From Neopestalotiopsis rosae (taxonomy: Eukaryota > Ascomycota > Sordariomycetes > Amphisphaeriales > Sporocadaceae): a stretch of 64,000 nt of DNA. A program made the translations under genes and the position numbers. Position 1 is the stretch's first letter. Each line of letters begins with the position of its first letter. Of this stretch, positions 44,764 through 56,035 are shown piece after piece. Below the pieces are notes generated by a model. It was not told where the DNA came from. It saw only the letters and a program-made list of their open reading frames with translations, and searched no databases. The stretch is taken from positions 3,410,001-3,474,000 of the forward strand of contig JALGAS010000005.1 of assembly GCA_023078685.1 (NCBI GenBank). The letters run 5' to 3'.

Positions 44764-47239
44764 CTACTGAACGTTCAGGAATAGATCGTCGCCCCGTCGT
44801 GTAGGAGTCAATTTCGGTTGCCAAGTGGGCGTAGCTGGAAGCCCGCCGCTGCCGAGGCCACGAGCACCAGGTGACATCATTGCTGCCATGTCTGGGCTCA
44901 ACAGTCCGCCGGGGCCGTGACGCTTCCAACTGGCGGCGGGCTTCTTTTGATTATTTTCAAGAGACAGAGCGGCGGCCTTCTCATTGCCGACACGTTTCGC
45001 AAGTAAGGAACTGGCCACCGAGGATGTCGTCACGGCGCTGGTGGGCGACACAAAGGACGAAGCCCGCGTCTGTGGTGGCGGTGGAAGGTTGTAGGTATCC
45101 AAACGTGGGGGGTATTGTCGCGAAAGACGCATTTCGGACCGCAGAGGCAGGTTTGGCGGCGTTGAGGGGAGCTGACGTATCGCTGGTTGTTCCGGAGAGA
45201 ATCCCGAGCCATTCGACTTATGAGATGGCCGCATGGCGGGAGCATTAGCGAATCCTGTCTGTTCTCCGCGTCTTGGATTCAGTGGTGACGGGTAGGCAGA
45301 CGGGGAACCCTTGATAGGTACGACTGCGCCGAGAGTCGGGCTCGGCTGTCCCGGGGGTGAAGACGTGAAGCTCGGTCGCTTGGGTGGCGGGACCATACGG
45401 ATCGTTGCCGGCAGGTCAAGCCGTCCGGGTATCTTGGGGTACGTCACTTGCGAGCGGCCCGTTGGTGTACGAGGTGACTCAATAACTGGTGAAAGTGTCG
45501 ATAGACGACTGGGCTCAGCCTCTTCGACCGGAGGGCTGTCGTCAAATGGACCACCGGCTGAAGAACTTGATTGAATGGTAGTTGCCGACTCAATGGAAGC
45601 CTTTGAGTCTGACCGGCTAGTCCTTCTCTGACCCGAACTGCTCGTCCTTCTCGTTGTGGGCATTGGCGGTCGAGCCGAATTGCGAAGGGCGGCGCTATTT
45701 TGTGAGTATACGCTGGAGGCTTGAGACATGTAGGCATCTCGGCCATCCGACTTCAGTAACGCCTGCGGGGGCATTGGCAGTTCAGGAGCAGAAGCTGCAG
45801 AGATCGCCGTGGCCAATGCCGCCGCGGTCTGCTCTTCCTGCTTTTCAATGGGCGACTTCGTCAAAGGCGTGTAAGTGTCCAACTCGGCTGCTTCGAAAGC
45901 GGCGACTTGCGACTGTCTGTTGGCACTATTAAGGACCCAGTTGCCCCATTTATCAGCAACATAATATGTCGTCGCTGATTTGGGATCCGAAGGTGGCGGA
46001 CGCCATATTTGACCGCCCTCGGGTGCTTCAGTATCCAGATCGGCAAAGGCGGTCATGTTCGTCATGGCACTTGTTCTATCCGTCTGAGGTTGTGATGAAT
46101 GTGTACGAAGTGCAGGATGGACGGCAGTTGGGATGTTTAGCGTCAAGTTCGGCTTGGACGGTCGCAGCGGCTTTGGCGGTAATAGTTTCGACATTCGTCG
46201 CTCACGTATAGGACTTTGTGGTTTGACGACCTCACTGCGTGGCCGTGAAATGGCCAGTCCAATAGTGTTTCGATCAACATTCGGGTACCCGCTCCCTGAC
46301 GACGGCGTTTCTGGTGTGAATGGCCGCTGATTCCTTAGAACAGGTGGCGAAATGTGAAATATTTTTGTAAACCTGGCAGCCGCTCCGCCACTCCCAGGAC
46401 TACTCTTCTCTTCCATGGGCATGAAACCCTCCTCATCGAGGCCAGGGTATCTCCGTTTCCTCGCACGACGTGCCATGAATATGGAGACCAGTGCCAATAT
46501 CACAGCTCCAGCAACACCTATCGTGATACCAGCAATCTGACCCTTGTTCAAGGACGTTGCAGTCGCGGTTGGTGCCTCACTTGTCTGAGCGCTGGCGGTT
46601 TCGGTCGGTCGTGTTGTTGTCGACGTAGGTAAGGGTACCGATGATGTGCTTGGTACAGTCGTAGCAGATGGTACCGAGGTCGTGAGCATGGTCGAAGTAG
46701 TGCTTTCACTTGCAAAAGTCGAAGTGGCAGCATACGTCGTTGTAGTACTTGCCGATGTTGATATGACCACACTACCGCCACCCAACACAAACGCGGCCGA
46801 TAGGGGAGTTGGCTGCGTGTTGGGAAGGGCGCTTATCTGGTCCGAACACATCTGGTATGCCACTCCTGCTTCTATGATGACTGTCAATGACTTGTTTACC
46901 ATACCAGACGTGTCATTTTTGGATGAACTTACGCTTGCCATCGTCTGCCGTACATATGCCGAAAAAGAAGGAACCACCAATACATTCCGCAGCAGCCTCT
47001 CCCACAGTGAGGTTGGCAGCCGACTCGTGAGAACATAGACACTGTAGCGATGCCGAGGTGCCACATGTTGATGTTGGATAGTTGTCTTGAACAAAAGCCT
47101 TGAAGCATCCTTGGGCACAGGAAGGGATAAAAGTGCTGACTTCACTGGATAGTTCGACGTCATTGGCGCCAGCAATTGATACTAAGGTCCCTATCAACAG
47201 CAGTCGAAGAAGCGGCTTCAGTGCCATGCTATAAAACAT
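44764..47239 (-). CDS. CFEM-domain single-pass membrane protein with long disordered cytosolic tail
   Basis: Two exons on the minus strand, 47239-46933 and 46871-44764, give 804 residues (800 if translation starts at the second ATG, 47227, which also opens a good signal peptide). The ectodomain has a CFEM-like cysteine pattern: CAQGCFKAFV, STCGTS, LQCLCS, AAECIG, GIC, and after the intron YQMC. A Ser/Thr-rich stalk (about 140-210) follows, then one helix (IAGITIGVAGAVILALVSIF, about 215-237) with stop-transfer ARRARKRRYPG. The remaining 560 or so residues are Pro/Ser/Arg-rich and low complexity, with a single ordered-looking patch TTYYVADKWGNWVLN. CFEM proteins act in haem/iron capture, adhesion or sensing. 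The receptor-like layout suggests a surface sensor, by inference. The acceptor could also be the CAG nine bases earlier (exon from 46880), which adds three residues in frame. Confidence 0.85.
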
Positions 47240-48321
47240 CTATAGCTTTCATGTCAGTAAGTCGTCCTTGATAAATGTCCGTTATGCAATGAGAGTATTA
47301 TATGATGACCATAGCCGGCTCAACATAACGGAATAGACATCAAAGAAGTGAAGAGACCACCATCATAAGGTAGATGGGATACGTCAAGCCTCGCCTTGGA
47401 GGCCTGGAGGTAATGAGGCCGCCGGGCTAATGTTGGGGGAGGTCTCATGTATGGGACATACATACCTAGGAAATAGAAATCAGGTCTGTGAAAGACGGCC
47501 AGCAAACCATCGTGGTAGTCTATGGACTCTGCACTGCCAACAAATGAGATGCTAGGATTGCTATGCTTATTCACACACGTCGAGAACAAACGGGCAGGAA
47601 AAAAACTGAAAAATGCCAGAAGACCACAAGAGAGAAAAGAATAGATGTCAGGCAATAGGTAGATTACAATAGTAGGAAATGCGAAGCAAGGAAAAAACTG
47701 AAAAAAGACACAATCGTAGCAAGTCTCGTTACAGATTCGAATACCAGGACCGAAGAGAAACGAAAAGGGGCCTTGTGAATGGCGGCTATCCCTCTAATAT
47801 GAGGTCGCGGTTCGAGGTCAAACATCCTTGGACGACGAATCAGGCATGCATATGACAAGGCGACTCGAGGCTGGCACTGACTGGGCAGCAGCAGCAGCCG
47901 CATCGAGAAAAAGTACGGTCATTTCGAGTGAACAGACAAGCCATGCCGCCGACCAACAGCGCGTCGCATATTGCTACCCGGTCCGTAGCGAGCTACTGTT
48001 GCGTCATGGCTTAGCCTGCAGAGTATATTCACAGATCCGGGCATCTCAAGAGCCAAGTCTGGATGCAGATCCCGCCGAACTCATCGAGGAAACGGTGGAC
48101 AAGAAGGTCGAGTCGAGCTCACTGATTGGCCAGAGAAGCAATCGTCGTGCCTGTGACTGGCCAGTTCGACCCCCAGTATCCATTCGGAAGCGTTCACCAG
48201 AGACCAAATGCCCATACCCTTTTGGTCTGCAAGAATAGAAGCGAATGGTACGCCAAGATGGGCTGCGCCTTGGTTGGACGATTTTGGTGTGGCCACCAAT
48301 TTGCGCGCGCCTAAATAAGAG

Positions 48322-48349
48322 TTTTGGCTTTTTGGCTTTTTGGCTTTTG
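48322..48349. repeat. tandem repeat, unit TTTTTGGC
   Basis: Three copies of a GGC(T)n-type unit (GGCTTTTT) in tandem. Confidence 0.85.
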
Positions 48350-48377
48350 GGGCCCTTTGGATGCTGGCAAAATGCTG

Positions 48378-48420
48378 GGTGCAGGTGCAGGTGCAGGTAA
48401 AGCGCTGGGCGCTGGGCGCT
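48378..48420. repeat. tandem repeats GGTGCA and CTGGGCG
   Basis: About three copies of GGTGCA followed, after a few bases, by two to three copies of GCGCTGG/CTGGGCG. Confidence 0.85.
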
Positions 48421-49166
48421 TAAAAAAAGGTACGCGCATATGCACCAACATCGATTTTGACCAATTGGGGGGCAGTGTCTGGCAGTGTCTGCTGCAGTCG
48501 GCATCTCGACTGCGACGGACAGAGGTCGGTGCTTTGCATCATTGCCTGTTTCGTTTTGTCTCTCGAGGCGCAGAGGACCGGATGTGACCATTACTGCATC
48601 AATATTGGCTTCCTCGCCACGATTGGATTCTGCATTGTTATATACTTTTGGCAGTTCCCCGTACGATGTTGATGCATCAAGTTGAATCTATACTTGGGAC
48701 ATGATATAGGTTAAATTAGTGTATCCTGACAAACCTGGCTTCTCACAGATGCTGCATGTACAATTCTCTATTGTACAGCTGTTGTGACACAAGAATCCCA
48801 GAGCCTTGCAAGACAATATTCACTGATACCAGTCATGATATGGCAGGATTTCGGAACTCTTCGGCAATTTCAGAATAGCTTTTGTTTTGCTTCTCATTGT
48901 TGGTATCATGCACATCGTCTCGGTCTATCTGCTTTGGATTTTCCCTCTTCTTTTTTCTGTCGAAACATGACTTCCTTCTCATGACATTAGCTGCATCCAC
49001 ATTTGCTCTGTTGATTTTGACACGCTCTCTCAGATATTCCTACGCCAGAAGCAACATGTCGTTACCGTCAAGCAAACATAGAGTCCGATGAGCCAAGTCA
49101 ATCAATCCTGTCCTCTGTGTGTTCGTCTCCAGTAGGGATCGTATCGCTAGACAACCTCGCTCAGTC

Positions 49167-50687
49167 CTACTGAGCTGAAGGATTGAACCCAGCCTGTGCC
49201 CGACTGGACTTGATAACACGCTGCACCTCGGCCTCTGTCGTGTCCCAGTCATCCGGAACAAGCCGAATCAGATCGATCTCGTATTTCTCGGTAATGCTTT
49301 GCAGTGCTTCGAAGCTCTTCTTGTCGAAGATGAAGGTGATACTGACACCGACACGGCCAAAACGGCCTGTTCGTCCAATTCGGTGCAGGTAAGTCTCACC
49401 GTCAGGCTCTCGGTCACCAAAGCCCTTCATCGGGACATCGTAATTGATGACCATGTTGACACTCGAAACATCAATACCTCGAGCGAGCACGTTGGTGGTG
49501 ATGAGCACCTTGGTCTTGCCGGTTCTGAATTCATCAATAAGGGCATCGCGAGCAGCACCCTCGAATGCACCATGAAGAGCCGTGACCTTGTGTCCATCCT
49601 CGGTCATGCGCTTTTGAATTTCATTAGCACTCTCACGCGTCTGTTAAAGTCAATTAGCAATGCTCGTTCTGAAATGGCGATTGTGGTATCTACCTTGACG
49701 AATATTATAGACGAGCCAATGGTCAGGAGACCATAAAGCTGGCACAGAATGCCATACTTGTCTGCTTCTGATGGGCAGTCCATGAACATTTGTGAAATTC
49801 CGCGGACCGTAAGCTCTTGCACCTTGAGCTTGATCTGGTTGGCATTCGGGGCAAACTTGGTGGCGTATTTGTGCACAACATCGGGGAAAGTAGCCGAAAA
49901 GAGGAGAATCTGAACGGTCTTGGGGATCATGTTCTTGACACGAGCACACTGGTCACCGAGACCCTGCTGGTCCAGCATGTTGTCAGCCTCGTCAATAACG
50001 AGGACCTTGAACTGCGAAGCATCAATTTGTCTTCTTCTGATGAGATCCATGACGGTACCAGGTGTGGCGCAAATGACATTGGCTTCGACCTTTGCATCCC
50101 TGGCAATGTTACCAGGAACAGCAGCCTCCACGACCAGACCCTCGCAGAACTGGCCAATGTGCTGGACAACGCCCTGGATCTGGCGGGCCAACTCACGAGT
50201 GGGAGCCAAGATTAGAGCTTGTGGTTGAGACGGCTGGCTCATGTCTACGCGAGAAAGGACTGTCGTGACGAAGGCAGCCGTCTTTCCGGTACCAGACTGC
50301 GATTGAGCGATCATGTTTTGGGGCGGGTCTGCCAACATGAGCGGCAGCGCCTTCTCTTGCACCTTTGAGGGCTTGTGGAACTGAAGAGCGAGGAGACCCT
50401 TAAGTACAGCGTCCGGCCTGTGAAGGTTGAAGTGTTAGTTGACAGTCGTCCGATCCGATAATGTCAAAGTCCTCTTGGTTGACTTACAGACCGAGCTCCT
50501 CGAAGGACTTGGCAGAGCCTAGAGGGTGGTCTTGGTCTTGCTGAAGCTGGTTCAGCGAAACCTCGACATCGTAGTCTACCTGCTGCAAGTTGGATTCGGT
50601 TGCGACATCGCCAGCGCCATCGGCATCTTGGGGGGCTGCGACGACATCGCCCTCAGGCTTCGTGATGCGACTTGCGAGATCAGACAT
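49167..50687 (-). CDS. DBP5: DEAD-box RNA helicase Dbp5 (mRNA export)
   Basis: Three exons on the minus strand, 50687-50488, 50417-49694 and 49640-49167, give 465 residues. An acidic N-terminus ([14 protein letters not shown] and following) precedes [15 protein letters not shown] and the full DEAD-box set: Walker [34 protein letters not shown] in [16 protein letters not shown] in LLFSATFPD, then after the third exon join [28 protein letters not shown], a [21 protein letters not shown] block and the C-terminal [35 protein letters not shown]. This combination is specific to Dbp5, which remodels mRNPs at the cytosolic face of the nuclear pore with Gle1 and inositol hexakisphosphate. The ATG at 50687 is used because the frame opens just upstream with a non-ATG codon only. 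The gene is divergent from Bzz1. Confidence 0.96.
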
Positions 50688-51929
50688 CTTCAAATAGCTG
50701 ATCGCGACTGGTGCGATTGGACGTCGCGGTTGCGGTGGTTTGGATCGGTTGGATTAAAGTTGAAACTGGCAGCACCAAGGTTGTGGTGGACCAGGCGCAA
50801 AGGTTGCGACTCTGGAGCAGTGTAGGTATGAAATTCTGGGACGGGAGAGGAGTTAGCTACTCAAAGTATGAGATGGAAATACCAAGGGTCGTTGTCCAAA
50901 CATGGCTCACTCACGTGGTTGTCAAGTCCTGCAACGCCTCAAGCAAGGTGGTTGAGTTGGTGGTGATGCTTGAAAGAGATGGACCTGCGTGATCGTGAAC
51001 GAAAGAGGTCAGAGGTTCAGGTCTAGCTTGACGTGACGAACGAACCCAGGCAGTCAAGTCAACAGGGCAGGGAGTGATGAAATTCTGGTGGGGTTGTCAA
51101 AGGTCGGTCGGCGATGGCGGGGTGAAGCTCAAGCTCCCAGCGCGGGTTGGCCGCGGGCGGGCAGGCAGGCGGGCACCTCCCCCTTCATCAGAGGCTCAAA
51201 AAAAGAAAAAAGCAGGGGTCCGAATCATTCAGCCCAACCCAATTCATGGAAAGCATGGAGGGGCGACAGGTCGGGTATGTACGTAGTATTACTCCATACA
51301 GGCAGGCAACTGCTTGTCATCTTGGGCAGCTGCTAGGTCCATCTCGAAATGTTTACACGACCATACACAACAGTATATCATGGAACATATGGGTTAATTG
51401 ATCTCTCATACTTCATATAGTAGGTCCTTTTGACAAAGCCATAATATATTCTGAAGTATTCAAGAATCAGAATCTACTACAATGTTATAGACTCGGAGGA
51501 TAATGTAATCAGTGCAAAAAGATAATCACTTGAACTTTGGCGGTTCAATGCGTGCCGAGCTGCTGGATGGATCCCCGCTGGGCGTTATTTAGCGAGCACC
51601 AGCCAGCGATTTACATTACAGTACCCAGCGTCTGCGACCTTGTCTAGGTGGGCTGTGCCTCGTGGTTTCTCGACCTAATTCGCTAGAAAACAAGGACCTG
51701 AACCTTGGGATCCCCTCTACCTGGAGAATACCAAGGCCGCATCATGACATTGGCCATGTCGCACGGAGCATACGTAACAACTTGTCCTGATTTCTCTACC
51801 TATCTTTGCAGTTTCTGCTGAATGAATACTTCTGTCAACTGCTGCTCCTCCTCTCTGTCTATGTCGCATGTCTGCAATACTGTCGCTTCGTCTTCCGCAC
51901 ACTCCTCTTAATACCCTCAAACAGCAGTC
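50688..51929. promoter_or_regulatory. divergent intergenic region DBP5 (-) / BZZ1 (+)
   Basis: 1.24 kb between two start codons. The Bzz1 side has a C/T-rich leader from about 51790. No specific site was recognised. Confidence 0.4.
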
Positions 51930-54363
51930 ATGGCCGAGGTCGATGTCCCGCCGACCTTCGGCGCCGAACTAAAGGTATGCCACAGCCCAGTAATGCCCTC
52001 CCCCTTTCGGACTCTTGCTTCGGACGAACAGCTAGCATATGCGCACATGGGATCGAAGCGACGGAGGCCACTTCAAGTTTCTATGCTCACCTCTCGCTTA
52101 AACAGGATGGTTTCCGACCGGCTAGCGCTTGGGTTGCCAATGGCATCGCCTGGCTGGACGACATACAGCAATATTACCGTGAACGAAGCGCAATCGAGAA
52201 GGAATATAGTGCGAGACTCAACGCACTGGCAAAGAAATATTTCGAAAAGAAGAACAAAAAGTCCTCCAGTCTGAGCGTGGGCGACACGCCAACCATGACC
52301 CCCGGCTCCCTCGAGAGTGCTTCGCTTACGACATGGACAACACAGCTGACGACACTGGAGTCGAGGGCTGATGAGCACGAAAAGTATGCCAATGAGCTGA
52401 TCGTCAAGGTCGCTGACCCCCTCAAGTTCTTTGGCTCCAAGTTTGAGGAGCTGCGCAAGCGACATGTCGAGTACGCCGATAATCTCGAGGCCGAACGAGA
52501 CTCTTCGTATGCTGCTTTGAAAAAGACCAAGGGAAAATATGACACGGCTTGCTCGGAACTCGAAAGTAAGCGGAAGAAGACCGAATCGTCGTTCGATAAG
52601 TCAAAGGCACAGAGCAATTACCAGCAACAGTTGCAGGAGGCCAACAATGCCAAGAACACATACCTTATTGCCATTAATGTTACCAACAAGCAAAAGGAAA
52701 AGTACTACCATGAATATGTTCCGGAACTTTTGGATAGTTTGCAGGACCTCTCGGAATTCAAGACGCTCAAATTAAACGGTCTGTGGACCATGGCCGCTTC
52801 TCTGGAGACTGGGATGCTGCAGCAAAGCAATTCGCTCATCGAGAATCTTTCTCAGGAGGTTCAACGCAACCAGCCACATCTCGACTCCATGATGTACATA
52901 CGTCATAACATGGGCTCATGGCAGGAACCTGCCGACAAGGGTTTTGAGCCGAGTCCTGTTTGGCACGACGATGATACCATGATTATTGATGAGCCAGCCA
53001 AGATCTTCCTGCGCAACGTTCTCAACAAGTCCAAGAGCCAGCTGGGAGATCTACGACGAGAAGTGGACAAGAAACGGAGAGAGGTAGAAGGCGTAAAGAG
53101 GACGAAAGAACGGGTGCGGGATGGCTCTGAAGCCAAGGACGAAGTCCTGATAGTGTCACAATTATTCGCGCTGCAAGAGCAGCTCCACCAGGTTGACCGG
53201 AAGCGCGTCACGGCCGAGGTCGAAACTTCGACAATCACATCGACAATAGGAGACGTTACCTTGGGCGCCAAGAACCACAATTTCAAGTCACAGACGTTCA
53301 AGATCCCCACCAATTGCGATCTTTGTGGCGAGAGGATATGGGGATTGTCGGCAAAGGGCTTCGACTGTCGTGATTGCGGTTACACCTGCCACAGCAAATG
53401 TGAAATGAAGGTGCCCGCCGAGTGTCCGGGTGAATTGTCCAAGGAGGAGCGCAAGAAATACAAGTCAGAGCGACAAACAGCCGCGGGCACTTTACTCAAA
53501 CCTACCGGCACACCAGATCATGTCGCTGAGATGCCCGATCTCAGTCGCTCGAACACAATGAACTCGCTGAGCTCAGGCTACGCGGCCAGCGCCCATCGTT
53601 CTGTGACAGGCTCGGTATCTGCGCCAAATGAACCTGGCGAGGACGCGCCACCTGCGCCTGGTCCCAGGCCGTCCATTCCTTCGGCTTCTGCCTCCACCAG
53701 AAAGCCGCGCCTCATGGCTCCTCCACCGAGTGCATATATTAGTGAGTTGCCTGGCAGTTCGGTCAACGGCTCAGCAGCGAGCAAGCCAGAACAAAAGGGT
53801 AAAATATTGTATACATTCGAGGCCAACGGTGAGGGTGAATTATCGGTCCCTGAAGGCCGTGAGGTTACAATAATAGAGGCAGATGGTATGTTCAAACACG
53901 CTGACCCCCTCTGATTATATGCTCTGCAAGTTGGCAAGATACTAATGAGACCATAGACGGGTCTGGGTGGGTCAAGGTGCGCGCAGGCTATAAGGAAGGC
54001 ATCGTGCCCGCAACCTATCTAGAGGTGTTCCCAGCCGCTCCAGCGCCGATTGTGCCGCAAGATACCGGCAGTACTGCTAATCGTCCTGGATCAACTTATT
54101 CCAATTCTGGTTCGTCGATTGGCGGCGCCCCGACAGGCAAGAAGAAGGGACCTGCAGTAGCACCAAGACGGGGGGCCAAGAAGCTCAAGTACGTTGTAGC
54201 TTTGTATGACTATACTTCTCAGAGTGATGCAGAGCATAGCATGGCAGAAGGAGACCGGTTTGTGTTGGTCAAGGAAGATCCTGGCGATGGATGGGCAGAG
54301 GTTGAAAAGGGCGGTGTTACGAAGAGTGTCCCTGCAAGCTATGTCTCGGCGGACTCATCATAG
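51930..54363 (+). CDS. BZZ1: Bzz1-type F-BAR, C1, double-SH3 protein (actin/endocytosis)
   Basis: Three exons, 51930-51974, 52106-53885 and 53957-54363, give 743 residues. The first exon codes MAEVDVPPTFGAELK, joined to DGFRPASAWVANGIAWLDDIQQYYRERSAIEKEYSARL, the start of an F-BAR domain (about 10-270, coiled coil). A second coiled coil follows (about 330-390), then a C1 zinc domain at about 406-455 (HNFKSQTF, CDLCGERIWG, FDCRDCGYTCHSKC), and two SH3 domains at about 581-632 (LYTFEANGEGELSVPEG) and 686-743 (VALYDYTSQSDAEHSMAEGD). This order is that of yeast Bzz1, which binds Las17/WASP and type I myosins at endocytic actin patches. The open frame extends upstream to 51806, but that segment lies before the family start and is leader. 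The first intron (131 bases) is longer than average here. Confidence 0.96.
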
Positions 54364-55036
54364 GCTGTGAAGTCAAAGACAAGAAACATTCTGTATGGCC
54401 TCCAAAGAAGCACCCAGGAAATCAGGCTGGCTCATTTTGCCTAAGTCTCTCTCTCTCATTCATGTTGGAACTGCGGCCACTTTGTAGTGGAACAGTTCAA
54501 CCACAAGAGGTAGCAAGACACGATTTCCTGTCGTGATAAAACATGACAAAACAATTGAATTATTATCAATATCTATGTTTTCCTGAAGTTATTCCAAATG
54601 AAACAATGTCTCATTCGCGGTTGAGAGGACAGCTGAAATGAATAGTAGATAGAGTATAAAGTTGAAAGGACCATAGAGGCCAGTGCGGAACCCAATCCGT
54701 ACCTACCTGGTGGGGCAAAATTTTCCCATCCAAGCAACATTGAACCCCAGCTTTTGCCAGAAAATATTGATTGCTTGTTTGCACCATACCTCATTTCACC
54801 GCCCAAGCCCATCTTTGCACGCAGCCGCATTTGTCTTCAGTCGACATTTCAATATCCAAAAGACGCCTCTGTTTTTAATCAGCGACCGTGAAAGTGCGGG
54901 GTCTTGTGACTGCTGCTGGTTGTCGCCATTTCGCATTTCCATCTCTTTTCCCCCGGACGGAAAAGCCAACGAGTAGCCACACATTTCGGAGAAGCAGGGG
55001 AAAGAGAAAGAAAAAAAACACAACAACAACAACACA
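54364..55036. other. intergenic: BZZ1 3' flank and DUF2462 promoter/leader
   Basis: About 670 bases. It ends in an A-rich then CAA-repeat leader (55011-55036) directly before the DUF2462 start. Confidence 0.5.
55011..55036 (+). promoter_or_regulatory. A-rich/(CAA)n untranslated leader
   Basis: Eight A residues followed by CAA units run directly into ATGGCC. Unstructured CAA-type leaders are known to favour efficient scanning; this use is inferred. Confidence 0.45.
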
Positions 55037-55312
55037 ATGGCCCAGGGCACAATAAAACCCAAGGCGTTTGCGCAAAAGCCGACCAAGCCCAACCCGGCCA
55101 AGACGAAAAAGGGCGCGCGCGTGCTCAAGCCCAAGAAGGCGACGGGGGCGGCCAAGGTGCAGAAGAAGTACAGCGCCGGCCTCGCGCACAAGACGGAGAA
55201 GCTGCTGGGCGAGCGCGCGGGACACCTCGAGATGATTGGCAAGGGGCGCGACCGGTCGGGGGCCAAGAAGGAGGACGAGGCAAAGGGGGGCGGCAGCAGG
55301 AAGTTTGGTTGA
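55037..55312 (+). CDS. small basic UPF0390/DUF2462 protein (C19orf53-like)
   Basis: A single exon of 91 residues. It starts MAQGTIKPKAF and has the family features: Lys/Arg/Ala-rich N-terminal half with KKGARVLKPKKA, a KKYSAGLAHKTEKLLGERAGHLEMI core, and a charged tail (KGGGSRKFG). The human relative is C19orf53/LYDG10, and yeast has a similar short nucleolar-type protein. A role in ribosome biogenesis or nucleolar RNA binding is likely from composition but not shown. The ATG context is good and the leader is CAA-rich. An antisense frame covers it but is a shadow of its composition. Confidence 0.85.
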   Translation: MAQGTIKPKAFAQKPTKPNPAKTKKGARVLKPKKATGAAKVQKKYSAGLAHKTEKLLGERAGHLEMIGKGRDRSGAKKEDEAKGGGSRKFG

Positions 55313-56035
55313 AAAAAAGTAGCAAAACGGGAGAGAGAGACCCCCTTGGCAAACCTCCCCTCGCAAATACCCCTTCCGCCTTCAGTGGTGGGATTAGAAA
55401 AGAGAAAGAGAAAGGACTCGGGAGGTACTGGGAATGAGGAAAGGGGTAGTTAGGTCTGTGGAAGAAAACATCACATGATACCAAGATGGAAAGGCAAAGG
55501 GACGGCAGCGGGAGGCGTGCTGCCATTTGAGAAAGGGAGGAGCGAACAATTTTTATCAAGAAAGAGAGATGTGCTATCTGGACTTGGTGCGTGTGGTCTG
55601 GAGGGAGTCCTGAGGACTTCGCCTGGACAACAAAGAAGCCTCGGGAGACTTGCTCAGCCACGCAACGGCTGCCGCGATCATCTCACAGGCAGAGGGCGTT
55701 GTCCACGAAGATGGCCTCTTGACTGGGACTCGGACTCTCAACGATCATCTATGATATGCCAGCAGTCAGCAGCCAGCAGCATGTTTGCATGTTGCATGCA
55801 GATGGGCTCAGTGAATGGCTCTGTCTCATCAGAACCTACGCTACCTCGGTCAATAATCAGCAAAAACTGTTGAACAGGATAAGAGCTCAGCAGTGCTATT
55901 GCGCCTCGTCCCATTAAGACAAGCCGGGGAACTTGATCCTACGTACAAAGCGATTATGATTGAATATATACTATAAACCGCTTTTCTTCGTCCAAGTACT
56001 CTATGCTCTGACGAAACTTTTTGTATCTAACCGGT
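55313..56035. other. convergent intergenic region DUF2462 / PLP decarboxylase
   Basis: About 720 bases between converging genes. The DUF2462 frame stays open for about 47 codons past its stop in purine-rich sequence. No gene is called. Confidence 0.4.

Larger units (their letters stand above)
47240..49166. other. intergenic: CFEM gene promoter and DBP5 3' flank, with tandem repeats
   Basis: About 1.9 kb. It contains two clusters of short tandem repeats (48322-48349 and 48378-48420). Open frames across 47828-48600 on both strands have no recognisable motif and are not called. Confidence 0.45.

Noticed and set aside
51806..51929. N-terminal extension of Bzz1
   Set aside because: Open frame is not in phase with the true first exon once the 131-base intron is removed; ATG 51930 gives the conserved F-BAR start.
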